From CAVZBW01 sp963778465 (GTDB lineage: Bacteria > Actinomycetota > Acidimicrobiia > Acidimicrobiales > RAAP-2), in NCBI GenBank assembly GCA_963778465.1, contig CAVZUK010000003.1:992001-1056000 (forward strand): a stretch of 64,000 bases of DNA, written 5' to 3'. The position numbers and the translations under genes are program-made. Below the pieces are notes generated by a model that worked only from the letters and a program-made list of their open reading frames with translations, was not told the origin of the DNA and did not search any database. Below are positions 7,550 to 16,369 of the stretch, in pieces (position 1 is the stretch's first letter; the number at the start of each line of letters is the position of its first letter).

Positions 7550-9811
7550 GTGGATCGGTCGTGGTGCAGAAACCGTCCAGCTCCCGACCGGTGCAGGGAT
7601 GGTCGCCCGAAGCTGTGTTTGAATGCCATCCTCGTGCCCCCTGCGCAACGCCCGAACCGGCCGGCTCCCGCCGCACGGCATGCACGATCCCCCCGATCTC
7701 GCAGCGCGTCGAGGTCCCGGGTCGTCCGGCGCCGGCGACTGGCGCTCTTGGTCGTGGTGCTCGTCCTGGTCGGCGCGATCGTTGCGCTGGTCACCACGCT
7801 CGGCGGGGGAAACGGTAAGCCCTCCACCGCCAATGCGCCCACCCAGACAACCAGCAAGGGGTCGACCGCGTCGGCGTCGAGCAGGACGCGGCAGGCCATC
7901 GCCGAGACGGGAGTCCTCCCCCAGGGGGACATGCCCGCCATCGAGGCCGGGATCCTCCCCTGGACACTCGGCTCGCCGCTCTCCCGAGCGGTCGCGGTCC
8001 CCGGTCCCGGCTCGAACCTCCTCCTCATCGGCGGGCTCAACTCGGCCCAGGCGACCGTTCCCCCTATCGTCGCCATCGATACCCAAAGCGGTCAGGCGAG
8101 CCCTGTCGGGAACCTGACCTCAGGTGTCCACGACGCGGCGGTCGCCCGAATCGGGCGAAACGTCGTGGTCTTGGGCGGCGGCTCGCCGGACACGGTGGCC
8201 ACGGTCCAGCGGTTCCCCTCTCCCACCGCCGTTCCGGCGGCGTCGCCGACGACGTCGACGACGGGTCCGTCGCTTCCCGAGCCGCGTTCGGATTCGAGCG
8301 CTGTCACCATCGGTCATACCACCTACGTCGTCGGGGGCTACACGGGTTCGAAGCCGTTGCCCGAGGTGCTGTCCACCACCGACGGATCTCACTTCGGCGT
8401 CCTCACCTCGCTGCCCATCTCGGTTCGCTACCCCGCGGTGGCCACGTTGGACGGGATGATCTACGTGTTCGGCGGCCAGATGGTGGGCGGTCGTCATGAC
8501 GGCTGGGCGACGGACGCCATCCAGGTGGTGGACCCCGCCACCAAGACCGCGAGTGTCATCGGCCACCTCCCGCAGCCGCTGGCGGGAGCCGTTGCGGTCG
8601 TGCTCGACCACCACATCTACGTCGCCGGAGGGACGGCGAGCACGAGCACTGCCCAGTCGACCAACTTCGGCGTACCGCTGACTGCGGTGTGGGCCTACGA
8701 CCCAGCGACTCATCGCCTGCTCAATGCCGGCAACCTGCCGGTCGCCACGAGCTACGCGGCGGCCACCGTGGTCGGAGGCCGGGCCTGGATCCTCGGGGGT
8801 GAGGACCGAGCGCACCAGCTCTCGAGCGTCGAGATGCTCTCGCCAGATGCCCGCTTCGGCGCGGCCGGCATGAGCGGAGCGGGCTCTCCGTACTTCGGCG
8901 CCAAGCTCCTCGTTGCGGACCGTGGGAACAACCGGCTCCTGCTGCTCGACGACAACAACCAGGTCCTCTGGAGCTATCCGTCGACCTATGCCGCGGCGCC
9001 TCCGGGCGGCTTCTACTTCCCCGACGACGCGTTCTTCGCCAAGAAGGGGACGGAGATCATCTCCAACCAGGAGGAGAACCACACGATCGTCATCATCGGG
9101 TTCCCCTCGGGCAAGCTCCTCTGGCAGTACGGCCACCCGGCGACTCCCGGGAGTGCGGTGGGCTACCTGCACCAACCGGACGACTCGTACCTGCTCAAGA
9201 ACGGGGTCGTCACCGTCGCCGACGCCGAGAACTGCAGGATCCTGTTCATCAACCCCGACAAGACGGTGGCCGGCCAGATCGGCACCGATGCGGTCTGCCA
9301 GCACCAACCGCCGACCTACGTCGGCTATCCCAACGGCGACACGCCGCTGCCGAACGGTGACGTGCTCGTGTCCGAGATCAACGGCTCGTGGATCACCGAG
9401 TACACGCCAAGTGGCAAGTTGGTCTGGACGGTCCAGCTTCCCTCCGTCGGTTACGTCTCCGATCCGCAGCAGCTCGGTCCGGATCGCTACCTGGTGTCGG
9501 ACTACTCGCACCCCGGCGCCATCATCGAGTTCAACCGAGAGGGACAGATCCTCTACGACTACCGGCCGACCTCGGGGCCCGGCGAGCTGAACCAGCCCTC
9601 CCTCACGGAGCTGCTGCCGAGCGGTGTCTTCATGACCAACGACGACTACCGGGATCGCATGGCGGCGATCGACCCCGTCACCCAAGCTCTCGTCTGGCAG
9701 TACGGGGTGTCCGACACGCCCGGTACGGCCCCGGGGATGCTCAACACGCCGGACGGGTTCGACATCCTCATGCCGGACGGGTCGACCCCGACGCACCCCG
9801 CTACGGGTTGA
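7550..9811 (+). CDS. membrane-anchored double beta-propeller protein (kelch N-terminal, NHL/PQQ-like C-terminal)
   Basis: A long cytoplasmic-looking basic start leads to one membrane helix (RRRLALLVVVLVLVGAIVALV, about residues 60-83), then a Ser/Thr-rich linker. The first half, to about residue 430, has kelch-type blades with repeated glycine pairs (LLIGGL, VVLGGG, YVVGGY, YVFGGQ, YVAGGT, WILGGE). The second half is a different propeller with NHL/PQQ-like strands (LLVADRGNNRLLLLDDNNQVLWSY, TVADAENCRILFI, VLVSEINGSWITEY). The protein probably stands on the outer face of the membrane. The GTG at 7550 gives 753 residues; later in-frame GTG codons before the helix are also possible starts. No enzyme motif was seen. 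Its neighbours are unrelated. Confidence 0.7.
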   Translation: MDRSWCRNRPAPDRCRDGRPKLCLNAILVPPAQRPNRPAPAARHARSPRSRSASRSRVVRRRRLALLVVVLVLVGAIVALVTTLGGGNGKPSTANAPTQTTSKGSTASASSRTRQAIAETGVLPQGDMPAIEAGILPWTLGSPLSRAVAVPGPGSNLLLIGGLNSAQATVPPIVAIDTQSGQASPVGNLTSGVHDAAVARIGRNVVVLGGGSPDTVATVQRFPSPTAVPAASPTTSTTGPSLPEPRSDSSAVTIGHTTYVVGGYTGSKPLPEVLSTTDGSHFGVLTSLPISVRYPAVATLDGMIYVFGGQMVGGRHDGWATDAIQVVDPATKTASVIGHLPQPLAGAVAVVLDHHIYVAGGTASTSTAQSTNFGVPLTAVWAYDPATHRLLNAGNLPVATSYAAATVVGGRAWILGGEDRAHQLSSVEMLSPDARFGAAGMSGAGSPYFGAKLLVADRGNNRLLLLDDNNQVLWSYPSTYAAAPPGGFYFPDDAFFAKKGTEIISNQEENHTIVIIGFPSGKLLWQYGHPATPGSAVGYLHQPDDSYLLKNGVVTVADAENCRILFINPDKTVAGQIGTDAVCQHQPPTYVGYPNGDTPLPNGDVLVSEINGSWITEYTPSGKLVWTVQLPSVGYVSDPQQLGPDRYLVSDYSHPGAIIEFNREGQILYDYRPTSGPGELNQPSLTELLPSGVFMTNDDYRDRMAAIDPVTQALVWQYGVSDTPGTAPGMLNTPDGFDILMPDGSTPTHPATG

Positions 9812-9873
9812 GCCTTTTCTGGCCGGCCCACCGGCTGCCGGAGCGGGGCGAAGTGGCGGCCGAGGGCCCCGGA

Positions 9874-10740
9874 TCAGCCCGAGTCGACCGGACCTGACGC
9901 GGCAGAGTCGGGTGGCGCGCCGGATGCGGCCAGCAGACCCACACCGGCCAGGGCGAGCAGAAGCCCGAGGCCCGCGGAGACCTGACTGCCCGAGCCGCTC
10001 TGGAGCGTCTCGTCGAACACGGTGATCCCGAGCACCACGCCGGTCAGCAGCGTCATGACGTTCGCCGATCCGATGGCCGGTGCCAGCACGCCCGTCTTGA
10101 GAGCGCTCTGCTGCAGGGTCAGCCCCACAAGCGCCGAGATGATCAGGACGTACGACGACCATGTCGTCAGGAGGGCGACCACCCCCGACCCGATCAGGGT
10201 CACGAAGTACTTGGTGACGGCTCCCTGCAGCCCGAAGGCAAAGCCCGCTCCGGTACCGAGCAGGGCGGCTCGCATCGCTCCTTGGAACCGCCGACCGAGA
10301 TAGACGAAGATCACCACGAGGGCGAGGGTGCTCAGGCAGGCCCCCCACCACTCCTCGGCGCTCGGGCTGCCCGTTCCCTTCGCCGGGCTCCCGACCGAGA
10401 CGAACAGTGAGATGCCGACCACGACGCCGAGCGCCCCCAGGGCCACCTTGCCGGTGATCCGCTGTCCCGTCAGTCGGGCCCCGAGCGGCAAGGCGAAGAC
10501 GAGGTTCAACATGGTGAGCGATTGGACCAGGGCGAGCGGCCCACGGTCCAGGGCCGCAGCCTGGAGGACCCAGCCGATCCCCTGGGAGACGGCTCCCGCC
10601 AACCACGCCGGTCTCCTCAGCATCTGCACCAAGAAGCGCGGGTCGTCGGCGCCCGCGGACGTCTCGAGCGTGCCCTTCTGCTGGAGAACGCTGCCGAGCG
10701 CGAGGAACACGGCAGCGACAAGAGCGAGCCCGACCGCCAT
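9874..10740 (-). CDS. DMT/EamA-like integral membrane transporter
   Basis: This 288-residue protein has nine or ten predicted hydrophobic helices from end to end, starting MAVGLALVAAVFLALGSVLQQ. The two-fold layout, the small-residue-rich helices and the conserved helix with LALVQSLTMLNLVFALPLGARL match the drug/metabolite transporter superfamily forms common in actinobacteria. The region from about residue 118 to 135 (SPAKGTGSPSAEEWWG) is an extended loop. Length and topology are complete. The substrate is unknown. It sits alone between a surface propeller gene and a hydrolase gene on either side. Confidence 0.7.
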   Translation of the reverse strand: MAVGLALVAAVFLALGSVLQQKGTLETSAGADDPRFLVQMLRRPAWLAGAVSQGIGWVLQAAALDRGPLALVQSLTMLNLVFALPLGARLTGQRITGKVALGALGVVVGISLFVSVGSPAKGTGSPSAEEWWGACLSTLALVVIFVYLGRRFQGAMRAALLGTGAGFAFGLQGAVTKYFVTLIGSGVVALLTTWSSYVLIISALVGLTLQQSALKTGVLAPAIGSANVMTLLTGVVLGITVFDETLQSGSGSQVSAGLGLLLALAGVGLLAASGAPPDSAASGPVDSG

Positions 10741-10836
10741 CGCTACCCCGCCGTCAGGGGCTCCGGCACGGAGCGGTCGGCCATGGCGTCAGTCTCTAGC
10801 TCGGGAGCGATCCCGTCGACCGACCGACGAGGTGTC

Positions 10837-11535
10837 TCACCCGCCTGCGCTCACCAGGGAGGCGATGACGTCCGCGAGCTGCGACGGTCGGGACAAGAAG
10901 GGCGAATGGCTGCCCTCCATCTGGACGGGCTCCCCGCCGTCGAGCTGGCGTCGTGCCGCTTTGGCCACCCAGGACGGTCGGACCACTCGATCGTCCGTGC
11001 ACAACACGACGCTCTGCGGGACCGAGGGCCAACCGGCTATCGGTAGGGGCAGCTCCCGCGGGCGAGGGGCTTGTGGCCTCAGCCGCGAGACCGCCCATGC
11101 CGCGTCCTCGTCGGAGCAATCGTGGAAGAAGAGCCGCCGGGCCGCGTCGTTGCGCAGCACCTCGACGCCATCCCCGTCGTGAAATCGGGGGGCTGCGTTC
11201 CATTCGTCCGTCGTCATGGCGGCCATGTCCTGGACGACGTCCGGGTGCGGCCCCGCCGGCACCGAGCACAGGAAGATCATGTGCAGCACCGGGCGGCGCT
11301 CGGTCACTACCGGGAGCGTGAAGCTGCCCAGCGAGTGACCAACGAGGACCACCTCGTCGTGCCCGTCGAGCGCCGCGTCCACGCAGGCTGCGTACTCCGC
11401 GACCCCTGCCCGGGGATCGTCGCAGGGAAGATCGGGCGCGACGACGTTCATGCCCCGTCGTTCGAGCTCGGGGGTCAGCCGCTCCCAACACCAGGCGCCG
11501 TGGAAGGCGCCATGGACGAGCCCGACCGTGGTCAC
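10837..11535 (-). CDS. alpha/beta hydrolase (EstC/salicylate-esterase-like)
   Basis: This compact 232-residue hydrolase begins TTVGLVHGAFHGAWCW, the HGxxxGxW oxyanion-hole segment of the plant MES/bacterial EstC group. The nucleophile Ser sits in VGHSLGS (about residue 67), the acid is probably the Asp in CTDDRVV near 185, and the His is in EGSHSPF near 210, so the triad is complete. These enzymes act on small esters, and the natural substrate here is not known. The gene stands alone on the minus strand, about 60 bp from the TetR gene that lies upstream on the same strand, so the two could be co-transcribed. Confidence 0.8.
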   Translation of the reverse strand: MTTVGLVHGAFHGAWCWERLTPELERRGMNVVAPDLPCDDPRAGVAEYAACVDAALDGHDEVVLVGHSLGSFTLPVVTERRPVLHMIFLCSVPAGPHPDVVQDMAAMTTDEWNAAPRFHDGDGVEVLRNDAARRLFFHDCSDEDAAWAVSRLRPQAPRPRELPLPIAGWPSVPQSVVLCTDDRVVRPSWVAKAARRQLDGGEPVQMEGSHSPFLSRPSQLADVIASLVSAGG

Positions 11536-11597
11536 GGACGCACCCTACCGGACGGGTCTCGATCCACCGGGGTTGGCTCGGCGCGCCTGGGTTCGGC

Positions 11598-12212
11598 TCA
11601 GCGCAGGGCCACTCCGAGGGCAGCAGTCGCCATCTCCGTCAGCCAGACCTCGGCCTCGGATCTCGACCAACCCCTTCCTTCGATCAGCAAGGAATAGACC
11701 TCGGGGCTGATCAGCGTCCAAATGGCATCCACCAGCGAATCCGGCGGCTCTCTCCCCAGGATCAGCCCGAGACCCGCGATCATCACCCACCGACGATCCT
11801 CGTCGTACTGGGCCAAGCGAGCCGACGCAGCGGCGTCGCTGGCCGCGGCCTCGCGCAAGACCTTCAGAATCGGTCCGGAGCGCTCGTACACATCCAGTGT
11901 GAAGGCGACACCGGCGCGCAGCCGTTCACTCCTCCGACCCTCGCCGAGCACGGCAAAGTCCGGACGGTCAACCATTGCGGCTTCGTCGTCGTCCCCGACG
12001 ATCGCCACATCAATGGCGGCCATGAAGAGGGCGGATTTCGACCCGAACGTTGCATAGATGGTGTCGACGGAGGTCCCCGCTGCGCTGGCAACCGTCGGGA
12101 GGGTGGTGGCGGCCCACCCCTGACGAGCGAAGAGCTCGATCGCCGCGTCGATGATCAGCTGGCGTGTCTGGGCGGCTTGCCGGGCCCGGAGTGGTGAGTG
12201 GTATTTCGACAT
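11598..12212 (-). CDS. TetR/AcrR-family transcriptional regulator
   Basis: I take the ATG at 12212 (MSKYHSPLRARQAAQTRQ), because sequence upstream in this frame does not look like coding DNA. That gives 204 residues. The helix-turn-helix is at about residues 20-65 (ELFARQGWAATTLPTVASAAGTSVDTIYATFGSKSALF), followed by an all-helical ligand domain. The gene is divergent from a secreted serine-hydrolase homologue, with 187 bp between them that hold a candidate promoter and a dyad. Control of that neighbour and of itself is the simplest reading. The alpha/beta hydrolase follows on the same strand. Confidence 0.85.
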   Translation of the reverse strand: MSKYHSPLRARQAAQTRQLIIDAAIELFARQGWAATTLPTVASAAGTSVDTIYATFGSKSALFMAAIDVAIVGDDDEAAMVDRPDFAVLGEGRRSERLRAGVAFTLDVYERSGPILKVLREAAASDAAASARLAQYDEDRRWVMIAGLGLILGREPPDSLVDAIWTLISPEVYSLLIEGRGWSRSEAEVWLTEMATAALGVALR

Positions 12213-12270
12213 CGAGGTTCGCCCGCTCTTCGACGGCACCAATCCATGCTCGCAAGCGGTGTGACCCATA

Positions 12271-12299
12271 TTGACACAGATTCGATCCATGTGTACTTG
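12271..12299 (+). promoter_or_regulatory. candidate promoter and dyad between the TetR and serine-hydrolase-like genes
   Basis: TTGACA at 12271-12276 is followed after 17 bp by TACTTG at 12294-12299, a good -35 with a weak -10 reading toward the gene at 12400. A dyad ACACA-N11-TGTGT at 12274-12294 overlaps it and could be the operator of the divergent TetR regulator. The match is by eye only. Confidence 0.35.
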
Positions 12300-12399
12300 A
12301 TCCAATCCATCCAGAAGGGGTACGATCCTCCGGTGGAGCGTGCGCCTCGCTCGAGCGCCGACCGCCAACAGCAGTGGTCCGGAATCGCAAGAGGGGAAC

Positions 12400-13626
12400 A
12401 TGAGACTCGCACGAATTGCCACGACGGCGGCCGCTCTGACGCTCCTCTGCACGGGCGCCTCCTTTGCCAACCCATCCTCAGCCGGGGCCAGCCCCTCCAC
12501 GGCATCGACGCGGTGTGTGAGCCGGCAGACGGCGGTCGCCCCGAACGTCTGCGTCGCTACGGGCGATTCCCGAGGCGCTCGGATTCTCGCCACGATCCGC
12601 TCGCTCCAGGCGCAGTACTCACTCAAGTCAGTGATCTTCGGAGTGTGGGACAAGAACACGGAGGTGATCTCGGGTGCCCTGGGCACCTCCTACCCCGGCG
12701 TGCCGGCCAACACCTCCATGCATTTTCGGATCGGCAATGTCACCGAGACCTTCGAGACCACGCTGTTGCTGCAGCTCGTGGATCGCGGAAGGATCTCCCT
12801 CGACGATCCGGTGTCCAAGTGGTTTCCCTCGCTGCCTGACGCGAGCAAGGTGACGGTCGGGATGCTGGCCAACAGCACCTCGGGATACGCGAGCTTCTAC
12901 ACCGACCAGTGGACCGCCGAGTTCGATGCCGACCCCTTCCGGGCCTGGACACCAAGCGAGCTCATCTCCATCAGCGCCAACCAGCCGCTGGACTTCCCGC
13001 CCGGCACCAGCTGGGCCTTCAGCGACTCCAACTTCGTGATCCTGGGTCAGATCCTGGCCCGAGCCGGGGGCGCACCGGTGCCGCTCCAGATCCAACGGCT
13101 CATTCTCGACCGCCTCGGCCTCCACGACACTCAGATGACGCCGACGTCGTACATCCCGTCTCCCGTGCTGCACGCCTATGACGGAGAGCGCGGTGACTAC
13201 GAAGACTCCACCTTTTGGTCCATCAGCTGGGCACCCAACAACGGGGACATGACCTCCGACCTCTCGGACTTAGGAAGTTGGGCCAAGGCCCTGGGTACGG
13301 GCTCGCTGCTCTCGGCCAGCTCGCACGCTCGTCAGTTTGCTCCCGACACCGTGGGACTCGGACCGTTGACGCAGAGCTTGTACTACGGCCTGGGCGGAGT
13401 CGTGTCCAACGGATGGGATCTCGCCGAACCCGGCCTGATCGGCTACACGGGACTGGTCAGCTACCTCCCCGCCCAGAAGCTCCGCGTGGTCATCTTCACG
13501 ACGGCGAACCCCGATGCGCCCTCGGGCGGCCAATATGCCGCGTCGATCTTCAACCAGGTGGGCGCACTGTTGGCGCCGTCGTCACCCCCGAACATTCCGA
13601 CCGGGGTGACCCACCTTCCCAGCTGA
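12400..13626 (+). CDS. secreted serine-hydrolase (class C beta-lactamase/DD-peptidase fold) homologue lacking catalytic residues
   Basis: The ATG at 12400 follows AGAGGGGAAC. A signal peptide covers about residues 1-33 (ATTAAALTLLCTGASFANP). The body matches the R61 DD-carboxypeptidase/class C fold, including LLLQLVDRGRISLDDPV and the C-terminal sheet. The catalytic SxxK box, normally GSVTKTF, reads GNVTETF here (Asn113 and Glu116). The YSN box reads FSD (207-209), and the HTG box reads YTG in LIGYTGLVSY. All three motifs have lost their key residues while the fold-defining sequence is kept and the frame is open for 408 codons. It is therefore probably a pseudo-enzyme that binds peptide or cell wall, not an active hydrolase. 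It is divergent from a TetR gene. Confidence 0.75.
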   Translation: MRLARIATTAAALTLLCTGASFANPSSAGASPSTASTRCVSRQTAVAPNVCVATGDSRGARILATIRSLQAQYSLKSVIFGVWDKNTEVISGALGTSYPGVPANTSMHFRIGNVTETFETTLLLQLVDRGRISLDDPVSKWFPSLPDASKVTVGMLANSTSGYASFYTDQWTAEFDADPFRAWTPSELISISANQPLDFPPGTSWAFSDSNFVILGQILARAGGAPVPLQIQRLILDRLGLHDTQMTPTSYIPSPVLHAYDGERGDYEDSTFWSISWAPNNGDMTSDLSDLGSWAKALGTGSLLSASSHARQFAPDTVGLGPLTQSLYYGLGGVVSNGWDLAEPGLIGYTGLVSYLPAQKLRVVIFTTANPDAPSGGQYAASIFNQVGALLAPSSPPNIPTGVTHLPS

Positions 13627-13768
13627 ATTCACGAAGGGCGACCGTCTCAAGTCGACCCGCCTCCGGGCTCCCTGACAAGGCGCGGGGCGGACTCCAATCT
13701 CCTAGCATTCTCACCGCGCCAGATGTCTCAGGCGGTGAGCCCCTCGTCCGATGCGGAGGCGAACATCG

Positions 13769-15022
13769 ATGCACGCTGAGCGCGGTGCAACGTCCACCAG
13801 CCGGTTGAGCGACCTCACCGATTCCTACGCCCGGCGGATCTACCCGGCCGTCTGCGCCGTTGAGCCAGACCAGTTCGTCTGTTCGCCCCTGGGGGTCTGG
13901 CTGCTCCTCGCCGCGTTGGCGTCCTGTGGGAGGTCCGAGGCGGCCGGTCAGCTCGACGGCTTCTTGGGCTGCGAGGCTCGGGAAGCGGCAGGTCTCCTCT
14001 CCGCGCTGCTCGCCGATCCTCCCCCGGCGTTGTCGATGGCACTTTCCCTGTGGATCAAGGAATTCCGGCCCGGGACCTTTCCTTGGGAGGAGCTCCTCCC
14101 TCCCCAGATCGACGTCGGCGATCTGCCGACCCAGGCGGAGGCCGATGCCTGGGTGCGCGAGCACTCCCTCGGTCTGATCAACGGGCATCCCACCGACATG
14201 GGTCTGGTCGAGTCCATCATCACCTCCGTCTTGGCCACCAAGGTCACCTGGACCGCCCCGTTCTCCCGGGTGGAAAGTTCCGAGCTCGGCCCGGACAGCT
14301 CGTGGCCGCCGACGGTCCGGAAGGTGCTCCGCAGCCCGACGAGCCACGACGTCGCCCTCTTCGACACGACGTCGGCCGGCACGGTCGCGGCCCACTCGGT
14401 GGTGGCTCGCGACGGTCTCCGGGTGACCTCGGTGATCGGCGGCCCAGAAGTCGCTCGAGAGGCGGCGCTGATGGCGGCCCACGAGACCCTCCGGTCGATC
14501 TCCTCCGGTTCCCCTGCGGCCGCCCGCCTGCCGGTCGCGGACCTTCCGCTGGGGGAGGGTCACGCCTGGACGCTTACCGAGTCGCCCGCGCCCACGCCTC
14601 AGCCGGGACAGGTGGTCGAGAGCTCCCAGGCGGACCTGCCGGCCTGGAGCGCCGAGAGCGACCTCGATCTCTTCGCCGACGCGGTCTTTGGGGCGATCGC
14701 CGGCATGTCCGTGCTGGCGCGCGTCAGCCGGAAGTCCGGGCTGGGGGGGGCGCGGCAGGTGGCGGTTGCCTCCTACTCCCGCTACGGCTTCGAAGCGGCG
14801 GCGGTCACCTACTTCGCAGTCAGCTCGTCGGCCGCGGTGTTCGCCCATCAGGGCGTCGAGCGAGCGCTCCGGGTCCGGTTCGGCCGGCCGTACGCCGTCA
14901 TCGCTTCCGTCGACCGTCCCCTCGGCGGGCAATCCGGCGGGCAATCCGGCGGGGAGCCGGGCTGGACGGGTCTGCCCGTCTTCACGGCGTGGATCACCAG
15001 GCCTACCGAGGCGGGCGACTGA
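13769..15022 (+). CDS. serpin-like protein
   Basis: The ATG at 13769 is preferred for its GGAGG at about 13755-13759; an in-frame ATG at 13751 is also open. The 417-residue protein shows the order of serpin landmarks: VCSPLGVWLLLAAL near residue 32 (the serpin SPxSxxxALAM region), ATKVTWTAPF near 155 (strand 3A/helix F area), a hinge-like YGFEAAAVTYFAV near 340, and a C-terminal strand with RVRFGRPYAVIA and LPVFTAWITRP. The EAAAV stretch resembles the small-residue hinge of inhibitory serpins. There is no signal peptide, so it would act inside the cell. A GGQSGGQSGGE slippage repeat sits just before the last strand. Homology is by motif order only. Confidence 0.55.
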   Translation: MHAERGATSTSRLSDLTDSYARRIYPAVCAVEPDQFVCSPLGVWLLLAALASCGRSEAAGQLDGFLGCEAREAAGLLSALLADPPPALSMALSLWIKEFRPGTFPWEELLPPQIDVGDLPTQAEADAWVREHSLGLINGHPTDMGLVESIITSVLATKVTWTAPFSRVESSELGPDSSWPPTVRKVLRSPTSHDVALFDTTSAGTVAAHSVVARDGLRVTSVIGGPEVAREAALMAAHETLRSISSGSPAAARLPVADLPLGEGHAWTLTESPAPTPQPGQVVESSQADLPAWSAESDLDLFADAVFGAIAGMSVLARVSRKSGLGGARQVAVASYSRYGFEAAAVTYFAVSSSAAVFAHQGVERALRVRFGRPYAVIASVDRPLGGQSGGQSGGEPGWTGLPVFTAWITRPTEAGD

Positions 15023-15147
15023 CGTCCGACCGCCCGGTCGGGTTTTGGGCCGGTCCGAGCCTTGTGGCCTACACTCGGCAAGAAGCTGATGGATTGATCG
15101 CCGAGGGGTCGGCCTTCGGGGACCAGAGAGTTCTTGGAGGGGCAGTT

Positions 15148-15444
15148 GTGGCGACGGTGACCATCGAGCGAGCGGTGTCTGCGGACGAGGCCAAGCAGGC
15201 GGTGGAGGCACAGCTCGGAGCGGGCTACCGGGTGACGATTCGGCGAACCGCCTCCTCCGAGGTGCTGACCGTGCGGCGGTCCTCGCTGTCCTGGGCCACG
15301 ATCCACATCTCCCGGGACGAGTCGGCGACGGCTCTTCGCGTGGGGGGAGGGGGCTTGCTCATCCTGCGAGCCATCAACACCGGGCTGGCCGGGAAGGTGG
15401 CAGATGCGCTCAGGACGGGCCTCTCGTCGCCGGGTGCCGCCTGA
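15148..15444 (+). CDS. small conserved-looking hypothetical protein
   Basis: The GTG at 15148 is preceded by TTGGAGGGG, a strong ribosome site, and gives 98 residues. The sequence starts VATVTIERAVSADEAKQAVEAQLG and has an alternating beta/alpha character, a glycine run (RVGGGGLLIL) and no membrane segment. It may be a small alpha/beta domain of the kind found beside housekeeping genes; I recognise no named family. It lies 125 bp after the serpin-like gene on the same strand and may share its transcript. Confidence 0.5.
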   Translation: MATVTIERAVSADEAKQAVEAQLGAGYRVTIRRTASSEVLTVRRSSLSWATIHISRDESATALRVGGGGLLILRAINTGLAGKVADALRTGLSSPGAA

Positions 15445-15536
15445 CGCCGAGCGAGTGCGGGGCGGTCGACGGCCGATGCGGCAAGGCAGCCGACAAGCAG
15501 TGACGGTCACACCCTGAAACGGAGTGCCGCCGTGGC

Positions 15537-16352
15537 TTACTTCCAAGCCAGCGAGACGTCTGCCGTTTCCTCCGGAGGGCCCGTCACCGTCACGGTCAAG
15601 GGCTGGCCCGGCATCACGCCGTCGACGCAGCTCGTGAGCTCGGTTGCGAAGTCACACGGCCCGGAGCCGGTGAGCGGGACACCGCTCTGGCTCACGCTCG
15701 TGGTGAAACCGGGGGCTGGGGCGACCTGACCCGGAGGTGAGACCATGACGGCGGTGGTCGACGATCCCGGCGTGTACGTCGTCGTCAGGTCGAGACCCCC
15801 GTTTCCCGCCGGCGGAATGATCTCGACGAAGGAGTCGGTGGCCGTGTAGTCGACGGTGACCTCGGGCGACGCGGTCACGCCGGTGGCGATCGGTCGGAGG
15901 GCGAAGGCGACGTGGAAGTTCCCGTCTGTCGCCGGCAGGGTGGCGGCGCCCGAGCTGTCCAGTGGCTCGCAGGACGGGAAGTGGAAGGGGGCGGGCCAGG
16001 ATCCACTGCCGTCGATGGTCCCGTCGAGGTTCGCCGGACACACCTCGAGCGGAGTCGAAGCGACCGCTTGCAGTTGAATCGGCACCGTCGTCGGGTGCAA
16101 CGCGATGGTGAGCCAGCTCGTGGCGGAGACGGTGGCGCCCGCAATGGCGAACTTCCGGGTACCGAACATGGGCGCAGGCGGTGCCGTCGACGTGGTGCCC
16201 GCGGGCACCGTCGTCGACCTCGAAACGGAGGTGGTCGTGGGAGCCTTCTCCGAGCTCGTGTCCGACGCCTTGTTGGCGGAACAGGAAGCGAGGATGACCG
16301 GTGTCGCGAGCGCCACGAGCCCTCCCACGACACCTCTCACCACGCCGCTCAC
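15537..16352 (-). CDS. secreted lipoprotein, Thr/Ser-rich linker, unknown function
   Basis: This 271-residue protein starts with a classical lipoprotein signal: a short basic start, a hydrophobic stretch (VVGGLVALATPVILAS) and the lipobox LASC with Cys at about residue 24. A Thr/Ser/Pro-rich linker at about 25-62 separates the anchor from a beta-rich domain with four Cys residues (VCPAN, PSCEP, GPCDF, TSCVD) that could form two disulfides. I recognise no family. Its ATG at 16352 is only 17 bp from the start of the divergent PhyH-type gene, so the promoters must overlap the opposite coding regions. Confidence 0.65.
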   Translation of the reverse strand: MSGVVRGVVGGLVALATPVILASCSANKASDTSSEKAPTTTSVSRSTTVPAGTTSTAPPAPMFGTRKFAIAGATVSATSWLTIALHPTTVPIQLQAVASTPLEVCPANLDGTIDGSGSWPAPFHFPSCEPLDSSGAATLPATDGNFHVAFALRPIATGVTASPEVTVDYTATDSFVEIIPPAGNGGLDLTTTYTPGSSTTAVMVSPPGQVAPAPGFTTSVSQSGVPLTGSGPCDFATELTSCVDGVMPGQPLTVTVTGPPEETADVSLAWK

Positions 16353-16369
16353 CGGGAAAGGATAGGTCG

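Noticed and set aside
8120..10606. 828-residue minus-strand ORF opposite the propeller and transporter genes
   Set aside because: It is an antisense shadow of GC-rich coding DNA: low-complexity Arg/Gly/Asp protein with no motifs, covering two genes with clear homology.
13550..15211. 553-residue minus-strand ORF across the serpin-like gene
   Set aside because: Arg/Gly/Pro-rich antisense product without a plausible start or SD; the plus-strand frame has the conserved motifs.
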